From assembly GCA_913061385.1 (NCBI GenBank), contig CAJXTM010000168.1:1-7294 (forward strand): 7,294 bases of DNA, in the 5' to 3' direction. Below, one piece after another: positions 1 to 5,615 of this stretch. The number at the start of each line of letters is the position of its first letter. Positions within the stretch are counted from its first letter, which is position 1. This stretch comes from an uncultured Rhodopirellula sp. (GTDB lineage: Bacteria > Planctomycetota > Planctomycetia > Pirellulales > Pirellulaceae). The translations under genes were made by a program, and so were the position numbers. The notes beneath the pieces are model-generated. The model worked only from the letters and a program-made list of their open reading frames with translations, did not search any database and was not told the DNA's origin.

Positions 1-28
1 TGGGCTCGGAGATGTGTATAAGAGACAG
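1..28 (+). other. Nextera read-2 adapter with Tn5 mosaic end (library artefact)
   Basis: Bases 10-28 are the 19-bp Tn5 mosaic end AGATGTGTATAAGAGACAG. They are preceded by TGGGCTCGG, the 3' part of the Nextera read-2 (i7 side) adapter. This is synthetic DNA and not part of the genome, so genomic sequence begins at about position 29. Read on the minus strand, the adapter adds a false tail (CLLYTSPSP) to the gene that runs off this edge. Confidence 0.98.
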
Positions 29-1266
29 ATCCCATTCACGGCGATTACTTTCCCTGCCCCCAACTGAAATCCGTAAAAGCTGATACCGCCGTCACTCAGC
101 TTTTCATCACGCTTGCCTGACGCTACCTTGCCTGACGCAACCCCAGGGGACGCAACCCCAGGGGACGCAACCCCGGGGGGCGCGACCGTGGTACTCCTCA
201 AGTTAAAAATCCCCACCCGATTCAAATCTTCCTGAGTGATCCCAAGACTCTCAACCTGCTCAAGCGAAGGTCCCCTGGAATCGGTAGCGGGCCTATCGAA
301 CAGGGCCTCCAACTCCGCTTGCGACTCAACATCCCAAACGGCAATCGCACCACCACAGAGCCCCCAACCACACAGTGCATTCCACTCAGATTCAACCTGT
401 TTCACCTTAGTGATCGCCGCCTTGCCCAGCACAATTAAATCCCAGCGTTGGTAGCCACGCCAATCCCTTGGCAAACTTCCGGACCCGCAAGCAAACGCGA
501 CAGCTTGAAACTTCATTGAGTTTGAAAACCTCGACCTTTTCTTCACATCTCCTTGCCCTTTCCATGGAACAGTGGTGGCAAAACCCCGGGAAGACAACGC
601 GTCCGCATCAACTGAATTCAACTCAGCTTCGGGCGTGATTAAAAGCAGATTGCAGCGCAACTCGTCCAACGCTTGATGTCTCCAACCGAAGTACTGATCT
701 AAGTCGGTATACCATGGCGTAACACCAACAGTTCCCTGAAAGCCGGGAAGCGGTTCACCGTCTTGGCTGACAACCACTTCATAACCATTTCCTAACATCC
801 ATTTCGGAAGATATCGCACCCAAGTCGCGGTTTTTGTTCCCTCAGGAACGACTATCGGAAGATCGATTGACAAACGATTATCATCAGGCGTTTGGGTTTC
901 CGCATGGCTGACAATGCGATAACTCAAACGCAAATCTGCTCGGGTTGCTACCGGCGACTTAAAAACAATTTCGACGGGCTGGTACCCGACACTCGATAAA
1001 TCCGTGAACCCAACAGAGACACTGAACCCGACACGGGACCTGGCAGCACCACGCAGAGGTTTCGGGAAAGCAATGACGTGCGACGCCCCATCCGGCAATT
1101 CACTCGCACACACCTCACCATGGACCATGGCCCAAGACAACAGAACAGCCAATCCGAATGTAGCCCACTTGATGCACACACGTTGAATGAAAACTAACGC
1201 GACGATATTTGTCGATGCGTTGGCTTTGACACAGTTGGTCGTAAAACAAAGATCAGGGTGTTTCAT
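29..1266 (-). CDS. Large exported planctomycete-type protein, 3' end truncated by insert edge
   Basis: An uninterrupted frame of 412 codons reads leftward from ATG at 1264-1266 and has no stop before the adapter, so the C-terminus is missing. Residues about 31-54 form a signal peptide (hydrophobic LAVLLSWAMV core, likely cut after V-C-A at 54). The n-region is unusually long; GTG at codon 30 (1177-1179) would give a compact signal peptide and may be the true start. Residues about 75-185 are strand-rich (VGFSVSVGFTDL, ADLRLSYRIV, GYEVVVSQDG), suggesting a beta-sandwich. Residues about 200-315 (LRCNLLLITPE, LPRDWRGYQRWDLIVLG, then W and GGAIAVWDV) have the look of the amidotransferase-like fold seen in large planctomycete envelope proteins. 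Residues 361-385 are a VA(S/P)PG-type repeat. There is no clear Shine-Dalgarno. It lies 21 bp after the small membrane protein gene and is probably co-transcribed with it. Function unknown; the fold assignments are inference. Confidence 0.85.
112..186 (-). repeat. 5 x 15-bp in-frame coding minisatellite
   Basis: Five adjacent 15-bp units at 112-126, 127-141, 142-156, 157-171 and 172-186. The units at 142-156 and 157-171 are identical (CCCAGGGGACGCAAC on the plus strand); the others differ by a few bases. Read on the minus strand they encode VAPPG, VASPG, VASPG, VASGK, VASGK, a Pro/Gly/Ser-rich linker at residues 361-385 of the truncated exported protein. The unit length is a multiple of three, so copy-number change would preserve the frame. 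Confidence 0.95.
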
Positions 1267-1287
1267 TTCTGAACCGTCCGAGAACAC

Positions 1288-1647
1288 TTAGTTCGATGGA
1301 TTCGTGGGAGGCAAGATCTGTGGTGGCAATTGCCCATCAGCAAACGGACTGCCGGAAGCGTCCTGGGAGTCGTTATGGGGTCGCAATACCGCCAAGCCCC
1401 ACAGCACTAGAAACAAAAGAAAACCCACCACAAAAAAAGACAACAAGAATCCCAAAAAAACAAGGATGCTGACCGCAATGATGTAGCCAGCCAAAGCGGC
1501 CTGAATGGTCGCACCAAGTAACGCAAAAGCAAGCGTGACTACAAATAGAAAACGAAAAGAAAATCGTGGCAACACACGGCTGTTCAGCAATGGTTCTACA
1601 GAGGGTGTGCTCACAATCCAGTTACCAAAATTAGTCAACTGACACAC
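1288..1647 (-). CDS. Small membrane protein, planctomycete type, unknown function
   Basis: 119 codons from GTG at 1645-1647 to TAA at 1288-1290. The frame has no ATG, so the start is non-ATG. GTG at codon 12 (1614) or codon 25 (1575) are alternatives, and codon 25 would place the conserved-looking segment at the N-terminus. Residues 28-45 (PRFSFRFLFVVTLAFALL) match the 'RFS-R-L---T---A-LG' opening common in planctomycete membrane proteins. Hydrophobic stretches at about 31-53 and 54-88 give two or three membrane spans. The tail (90-119) is hydrophilic and proline-rich (QLPPQILPP) with no recognised motif. The gene sits 21 bp upstream of the large exported protein gene on the same strand, suggesting a two-gene unit acting at the envelope. 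Real gene likely; function unknown. Confidence 0.7.
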   Translation of the reverse strand: MCQLTNFGNWIVSTPSVEPLLNSRVLPRFSFRFLFVVTLAFALLGATIQAALAGYIIAVSILVFLGFLLSFFVVGFLLFLVLWGLAVLRPHNDSQDASGSPFADGQLPPQILPPTNPSN

Positions 1648-1698
1648 GGACAGCCGAATCGCTGAAACAAACGATCCAATTCACACCGTGTGCCTTAC

Positions 1699-1753
1699 AA
1701 CCGAGTCCTCATGAAACCGAGTCCTCATGAAACCGAGTCCTCATGAAACCGAG
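1699..1753. repeat. 16-bp tandem repeat, about 3.4 copies
   Basis: Three perfect copies of AACCGAGTCCTCATGA at 1699-1714, 1715-1730 and 1731-1746, followed by a partial AACCGAG at 1747-1753. Each full unit includes the palindrome TCATGA. The array starts 52 bp upstream of the GTG start of the small membrane protein, so it lies in that unit's promoter or leader region. Confidence 0.97.
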
Positions 1754-1780
1754 GTTGGGTGCAACCCGACGTTATATAAC
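1754..1780. promoter_or_regulatory. Hairpin followed by AT-rich palindrome
   Basis: GTTGGGT (1754-1760), spacer GCA, ACCCGAC (1764-1770) form a 7-bp stem with one G-T wobble. The 10-bp perfect palindrome GTTATATAAC (1771-1780) follows directly. On the minus strand the TATATAA could act as a -10 element for the gene starting at 1647, but I see no matching -35 hexamer. The hairpin resembles short GGGT/ACCC inverted repeats that I associate with planctomycete intergenic DNA; this is a weak memory and was not checked. Confidence 0.35.
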
Positions 1781-2163
1781 CTCAGTGCTCTTGCCTCTGG
1801 GATTTCCCCACCAAGGCCCTCCTCAAACGTTCTGCAAATACAACAATGCTGCCGCATCCAGACACAGAAAAACTCGTTTCGGCAATAACATTGACGGCAG
1901 ACACGCAGATTAGGACGTTTAGCTCGCATGAGCTACGCCCCGAATATAACGTGCGATGAAGATAATGGGCAGCCAACAACGGTAAGTAAGGACCTGATAT
2001 CCAAGAGAGTGCAGTTTCAATGACGTCAAATAGGCAATTTCGACATACCGTCTCGCGTCCGCCGCCCCAACACACGAAACACTTCCTTCCACACACCCCC
2101 CGCGACTACATCACGCTCACAACACGACCGCGTTCCCCAAATCGGTGTGAGAAAGAGACCTCA

Positions 2164-2229
2164 ATATCATCTAGCAACGCGGTCCATATCATCTAGCAAC
2201 GCTGTCCATATCATCTAGCAACGCTGTCG
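2164..2229. repeat. 22-bp tandem repeat, 3 copies
   Basis: Three adjacent 22-bp units at 2164-2185, 2186-2207 and 2208-2229 share the core ATCATCTAGCAACGC. Units 1 and 2 differ at one base (CGGTCC versus CTGTCC), and unit 3 differs from unit 2 at its last base. The unit length is not a multiple of three and no gene spans it, so it is non-coding. It ends about 185 bp upstream of the gene at 2415. Confidence 0.97.
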
Positions 2230-2414
2230 ATCGTGCTGAATTAGCAGGAACAACGCCAGGCCCATGAACGAAGAGCAAAAGCCTGATATCATCTTGGCGG
2301 CCAGAGAATGTTATCTTAATCCTTCAAAAAGCGTATCCAGGCATACCTACAAACTCACGTCACGTCACGGTAATGCACTAACGCCAACTCACGCCCTCTT
2401 GAAAAGCACCCATT

Positions 2415-3101
2415 ATGTCCGAACCGCAAACCACCCCTGAGCAATCTACAGCCACCACCCAAGCGGCCCCAACCAGCGGAAGCTCAAAACGGCTTGTCAT
2501 CCTGCTCTGCATCCTCGCACTAGGCCTTGCAGGCATGGGTTACGACCAATATGTGGCACGGCCTGCCGTGGAGGCAGCGTACCAATCCATCATTGAAAAA
2601 CATGGGGAAATCAATGCAAGCCCGGGCAAGACATTTACCAACAAAGATGTCCAAGAATTGATTGGCAAAACTCCCGCACGGACGCTCACCAACCCTGATG
2701 GGAATACGGTTGAGATCTATCAGTGGCGAGCCGGATTGCCCATACGTACCCATGACCTGTTTGCCATCTACAAAACGCAAGACGATGCTCTCATGTTCCA
2801 AGAGGGAGGAATGGGTGACTACGAAAAAATCGCGGAAGAAATGTCCAGTTTGTCAGGAGAACCAACGGTCATCCAACTGTCAGAAGAGGACATCTCTGCG
2901 ATGTCACGTGATGACAGGGCGGCAAACACACCAACAGGCAATGCGGGCACGAACTCCGACGCGGCTCAGGAGGATCTGGAACAAGAACAGGAAGATCAGG
3001 CAAACAGCGAAGAGAAGAATACACCAACAGAAACCAGCGACCCCGAAAACAGTGATACTCAGGTCGACCCCACCCCTCCGGCCGAAACGACCGAGCAATA
3101 A
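2415..3101 (+). CDS. Single-pass membrane-anchored protein with acidic C-terminal tail, unknown function
   Basis: 228 codons, ATG at 2415 to TAA at 3099-3101. Residues 1-24 are a Ser/Thr/Pro/Gln-rich cytoplasmic leader. Lys25-Arg26 precede one membrane span at about 27-43 (LVILLCILALGLAGMGY), giving an N-in topology with the rest outside the cytoplasm. Residues 45-145 look folded: a helix (PAVEAAYQSIIEKHGEI), then KDVQELIGKTPAR and GNTVEIYQWRAGLPI with RTHDLFAIYK. The order 'helix, LIGK-P, strand, strand' is loosely like BamE/SmpA-type small domains, but this is only a guess. Residues about 165-228 are a disordered Glu/Asp/Asn/Thr/Pro tail with no hydrophobic cluster. There is no strong Shine-Dalgarno. 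It is flanked by a long repeat-bearing gap upstream and a convergent gene downstream, so it is probably monocistronic. I do not recognise the family. Confidence 0.85.
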   Translation: MSEPQTTPEQSTATTQAAPTSGSSKRLVILLCILALGLAGMGYDQYVARPAVEAAYQSIIEKHGEINASPGKTFTNKDVQELIGKTPARTLTNPDGNTVEIYQWRAGLPIRTHDLFAIYKTQDDALMFQEGGMGDYEKIAEEMSSLSGEPTVIQLSEEDISAMSRDDRAANTPTGNAGTNSDAAQEDLEQEQEDQANSEEKNTPTETSDPENSDTQVDPTPPAETTEQ

Positions 3102-3315
3102 GAGCCAAGGCGTCGATCACTCACGTAGCCTCTACCGGGAGTCACCAACAACTTCCCAGAGGCAAACTTCCGTGGTGTGCAAGCAGAACGATCAAACGCC
3201 TGTGCTCAACGACACAAAGAAGTTTCTGGATAGCAGGCTCGGGGCAGCCCCTGACCTAAGCCTAAACCCAGAAAACTCTCTAGAAAGAGGTCCAAGCGTT
3301 CCACGGGCTACCGAT

Positions 3316-4077
3316 TCAATTCAACATTGGTCCCACTAAGCCCGCTAACCCCATGATCAGCAGCAGCCCCAGTGTGATGCGTCGTAATCGATCACGCCCC
3401 AGCATGCTTCCGAACTTCAAACCAAAATACGTTACCACCCAAAGCATTGGAATCATGGCAAGAGCGAGCACTCCCGGCTCAATTACCTGATTGCCAAATG
3501 CCAGATACAGAAACGCCAACGCTGGAAAAATACTGACCAGATACATCATAAAAAGGAAACTTCTGGTTTTCTCGGTACTCCAGTCGTGCGCCTGCACCCA
3601 GAACACCATCGGCGGTCCGCCCATTCCGACCAACCCCTGAAAGAAACCGGACAGCGGAAAAGCGATCACGGCCCAGATCGGATGGAGATGCATCCGTGGT
3701 TCTGGCTGAATGAAGATGATTGCGAGCGTCACCAGTAACACGATCAGGCCGACTAACTGCCTTACCGTCCCCTCGTCGACGAAATCCAACAACATCAGGA
3801 CGCCAATTCCCGTTGGCAAAAAGAGCACCCGGCCTATTCCCGGCCAAATAACTTCCCTTGGTTCGATCGAATCACGAAGACTCCAAACACCCCAAATGTT
3901 CTGTGGGATTGTGGCAACGAGCAATGAACATTGAGCGGCAGGAATACTGTACCCGCACCACAACAAAGCAGGAACAATGACAAGCCCAGCAGCGAACCCA
4001 GCGGCAGCTTGTATGAAAATCCCCGCACACAAGATCACAGCAAACGGGACCAGCGAAATGATCAACTCGACATCCAT
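3316..4077 (-). CDS. TauE/SafE-family permease (sulfite/organic-anion exporter type)
   Basis: 253 codons, ATG at 4075-4077 to the stop at 3316-3318, near the usual family length. It is a polytopic inner-membrane protein with about eight spans (roughly 5-25, 27-43, 45-62, 78-98, 104-123, 132-152, 172-222 as two, 233-251). The two family half-repeats are visible: GIFIQAAAGFAAGLVIVPALL in the first half (19-39) and GFFQGLVGMGGPPMVFW (144-160) in the second. This glycine-rich Q-G-GG-P pattern is characteristic of TauE/SafE (PF01925). Members move small anions such as sulfite, sulfoacetate or other organic acids; the substrate here cannot be read from sequence. The start is supported by AGGA seven bases upstream. 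It follows the ABC ATPase gene by 32 bp on the same strand, so co-transcription is likely, but TauE proteins are not known to need an ATPase. Confidence 0.92.
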   Translation of the reverse strand: MDVELIISLVPFAVILCAGIFIQAAAGFAAGLVIVPALLWCGYSIPAAQCSLLVATIPQNIWGVWSLRDSIEPREVIWPGIGRVLFLPTGIGVLMLLDFVDEGTVRQLVGLIVLLVTLAIIFIQPEPRMHLHPIWAVIAFPLSGFFQGLVGMGGPPMVFWVQAHDWSTEKTRSFLFMMYLVSIFPALAFLYLAFGNQVIEPGVLALAMIPMLWVVTYFGLKFGSMLGRDRLRRITLGLLLIMGLAGLVGPMLN

Positions 4078-4084
4078 GCGAGCA

Positions 4085-4088
4085 TCCT
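4085..4088 (-). promoter_or_regulatory. Ribosome binding site for the TauE/SafE gene
   Basis: AGGA on the minus strand with a 7-base spacer to ATG at 4077. It lies in the 32-bp gap after the ATPase stop codon and supports the chosen start. Confidence 0.55.
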
Positions 4089-4109
4089 ATCCGAATCGAG
4101 ATCAAATCG

Positions 4110-5216
4110 TCAGCCTACGTCATGTTCCCTCAAGCGTTGTCCAGTCAAACGCGAAAACACGTGAACACGACTTGCCGGAACACGTAACGGCAGAGTTCCG
4201 CCAACCGACGGAAGATAACGTTGTGCACTGCGATCAAATACCGCTGTAAACAGCCAGTCATTTAGCGAAAATGCAACCTCAAGTGAATCTTCAACGGTTC
4301 GGCAGTCCCGCACCTTCGGCCTGAAATCGAGGCATGGCATGTCAAACTTTTGTTCCACACATTCACTCACAAGGAATGCAGTCGGCCTTACACCGACGGC
4401 CACGGTTTCGTCGCGAGTCCCAACCCTCAAAGTACCGCCAGCAGTCAAGCCTGCTCGGTCGATTTGCACAACGCCATCGACCACCTCAGCTTCTAACCAA
4501 TTCATGGTGGGTGTTCCAATGGAGTTAGCGACAGCTATCGTCTGGGGCTCCTCATACACCATGTCAGGTTTACCAATTTGCATGATCCTGCCACCACTCA
4601 TGACGGCAATTTGATCTGCGACCCGCATTGCTTCACTTCCATCATGCGTCACATGAATGGTTGTACCCGGCACCGCGCGATGCCACTGCAAAAGGTCATT
4701 CTGTAATTGCTGACGCACCGTAACGTCCAAAGCAGCCAACGGTTCATCGAGCAACCGAACAGCCGTCTGCCTTGCCACGGCACTCGCGATAGCAGCGCGC
4801 CGGAGCTCCCCCCCGCTTAACTGTCGCGGCGTTTTACGCAGCAACTTCGCAATACCGGTCATAGAAACGGCCTCAGAAAAGCGAGAATCCACTTCACTGG
4901 CTGGGCAACGCCCCCGAATCGCAAGACGAATCATTTGCTCCACATTTAAATGTGGGTACAGGCCATCGTTTTGGAACACCATGGAAACATCGCGTTTTCG
5001 CGGTGGAACTTTGGACACATCGACCCCAGCCATCAAGACTTGCCCTGAGCCGGGATGATCCAGTCCGGCAATCATTCGCAGCGTCGTCGTTTTCCCGCAA
5101 CCGCTTGGCCCCAGCAAAACCACATAACTCCCGGATTCAGCTGCCAAATCGAGATTGTCGAGCACCACTTGATCCCCAAAACTCTTGTGCAACCCGCAAA
5201 GGTGGACGGAAGTCAT
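4110..5216 (-). CDS. ABC transporter ATP-binding protein, MalK/UgpC (CUT1) type
   Basis: 368 codons, ATG at 5214-5216 to TGA at 4110-4112, the usual length for MalK/UgpC ATPases. Nucleotide-binding domain about 1-235: Walker A GPSGCGKT (36-43), Q-loop Gln82, signature LSGGE (133-137), Walker B VRLLDE (153-158), D-loop AALD (161-164), H-loop VTHD with His191. The C-terminal regulatory (TOBE/OB-type) region about 236-358 is recognised from IGTPTMNWLEAEV, VGVRPTAF and VHVFSRLTGQRL, which match UgpC-like proteins. Such ATPases energise sugar, polyol or glycerol-3-phosphate uptake with two permeases and a binding protein, none of which is encoded here. It could be a shared ATPase serving permeases elsewhere. 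Departures from consensus: LSGGE for LSGGQ, QNDGLYPH for the usual QNYALYPH, and ASA after the signature helix. The frame is open upstream to a TAG at 5301-5303, but no better start exists. No clear Shine-Dalgarno. Confidence 0.93.
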   Translation of the reverse strand: MTSVHLCGLHKSFGDQVVLDNLDLAAESGSYVVLLGPSGCGKTTTLRMIAGLDHPGSGQVLMAGVDVSKVPPRKRDVSMVFQNDGLYPHLNVEQMIRLAIRGRCPASEVDSRFSEAVSMTGIAKLLRKTPRQLSGGELRRAAIASAVARQTAVRLLDEPLAALDVTVRQQLQNDLLQWHRAVPGTTIHVTHDGSEAMRVADQIAVMSGGRIMQIGKPDMVYEEPQTIAVANSIGTPTMNWLEAEVVDGVVQIDRAGLTAGGTLRVGTRDETVAVGVRPTAFLVSECVEQKFDMPCLDFRPKVRDCRTVEDSLEVAFSLNDWLFTAVFDRSAQRYLPSVGGTLPLRVPASRVHVFSRLTGQRLREHDVG

Positions 5217-5410
5217 ACGATATCTTTTGAAGGAGTAACACGCACGCTGGGGACGCTCTCTGGCTAATGTCGCTACCGACGATAACCGGAACCAGTCCTG
5301 CTACAGATGATGCTTTCCATGATACAAAGCAAACGCAAGAACAGGGATCACCATCAACGCCGGCTGCTTGCATATCACGTACTGAAAACCGGAGACGGCA
5401 AATCATTCGT

Positions 5411-5459
5411 GAACCAGCACGATTTTGCGATCGCGTCCGAAAATCCGCTGACGGGGTTC
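5411..5459. other. Imperfect 14-bp inverted repeat (possible hairpin RNA or operator)
   Basis: GAACCAGC (5411-5418) pairs with GCT (5447-5449) and GGTTC (5455-5459); GATTTT (5421-5426) pairs with AAAATC (5440-5445). Small bulges lie at 5419-5420, 5446 and 5450-5454. The 13-base loop contains the palindrome GCGATCGC (5427-5434). In total 14 Watson-Crick pairs. There is no poly-T run after it on either strand, so it is not a typical terminator. Pairing was traced by eye; no energy was calculated. Confidence 0.35.
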
Positions 5460-5550
5460 CAAATTACTGACTACAACGAATGCATGGGTTATCAGGCCAT
5501 AAGACCTCATCCAGCTTAAAATCACCGATTCCGCATCGAATCAAAATCAG

Positions 5551-5580
5551 TTGCCACAAAGCGGCAATTTAAACGATACT
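5551..5580 (+). promoter_or_regulatory. Possible sigma-70-like promoter for msrB
   Basis: TTGCCA (5551-5556; 5 of 6 to TTGACA) is separated by 18 bp from GATACT (5575-5580; 4 of 6 to TATAAT), ending 35 bp before the msrB ATG. TTGCC and GGCAA (5563-5567) also form a 5-bp inverted repeat over the -35 element, a possible small operator. Suggestive only. Confidence 0.3.
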
Positions 5581-5603
5581 GTTAGCGATCAAGCCATTTA
5601 CCC

Positions 5604-5608
5604 GGGAG
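5604..5608 (+). promoter_or_regulatory. Ribosome binding site for msrB
   Basis: GGGAG with a 7-base spacer to ATG at 5616. It is one of only two reasonable Shine-Dalgarno matches in the window and supports the start that includes the signal peptide. Confidence 0.55.
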
Positions 5609-5615
5609 CCACCTG

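Larger units (their letters stand above)
1648..2414. other. Intergenic region, about 770 bp, repeat-bearing, no convincing gene
   Basis: Divergent gap between the minus-strand pair and the plus-strand gene at 2415. Small open frames exist on the minus strand (1741-1929 and 1782-2096), but they overlap each other, are rich in Cys and Arg, and show no domain, so I do not call them. The region contains two tandem repeats (1699-1753, 2164-2229), a hairpin plus AT-rich palindrome (1754-1780), a 6-bp inverted repeat TAGCTC-GCAT-GAGCTA at 1920-1935, and three copies of TCACG at 2355-2369 shortly upstream of the next gene. Promoters for both flanking units must lie here, but I could not place them confidently. 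No tRNA or rRNA is seen. Confidence 0.7.
5217..5615. other. Divergent intergenic region with possible structured element and possible gene remnant
   Basis: About 400 bp between the minus-strand ATPase and plus-strand msrB. It should hold both promoters. A plus-strand frame of 70 codons (5307-5519) is open but has no recognised domain. On the minus strand, the frame of the ATPase start is open at 5406-5540 (45 codons), then, after one TGA, at 5304-5402 (33 codons, including hydrophobic PALMVIPVLAFALY), then, after one TAG, into the ATPase. This could be a decayed upstream gene or chance. An imperfect hairpin at 5411-5459 lies in the middle. I do not call a gene here. Confidence 0.5.

Noticed and set aside
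1..28. Mosaic ends at both edges as a natural Tn5-like transposon
   Set aside because: They are joined to Nextera primer sequence, an index and the start of P5, which exist only in sequencing libraries, and no transposase gene is present.
948..1181. 77-codon minus-strand frame with a GTG start
   Set aside because: It is out of frame with the 412-codon gene that covers the same bases and has a signal peptide and consistent protein-like sequence.
1741..2096. Two overlapping minus-strand open frames (62 and 104 codons), Cys-rich
   Set aside because: They overlap in different frames, one begins inside the 16-bp repeat flank, and neither has a ribosome binding site or recognisable domain. The composition looks like translated non-coding DNA.
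1699..2229. Tandem repeats as a CRISPR array
   Set aside because: Units are directly adjacent with no unique spacers, are only 16 and 22 bp long, and have no cas genes nearby.
3238..3256. GGGG-CAG-CCCC as a terminator between the convergent genes at 3101 and 3316
   Set aside because: The stem is only 4 bp and no T-run follows on either strand. Nothing else in 3102-3315 looks like an intrinsic terminator.
2662..3339. 225-codon plus-strand frame
   Set aside because: It is a shadow of the gene at 2415-3101 in another frame. Its product is Arg/Thr/Ser/Gln-rich without domain structure, while the overlapping frame has a clear membrane anchor and folded region.
5307..5519. 70-codon plus-strand frame as a small gene
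   Set aside because: No ribosome binding site, domain or signal peptide. It overlaps the candidate hairpin and a competing open frame on the other strand. Kept only as part of a finding.
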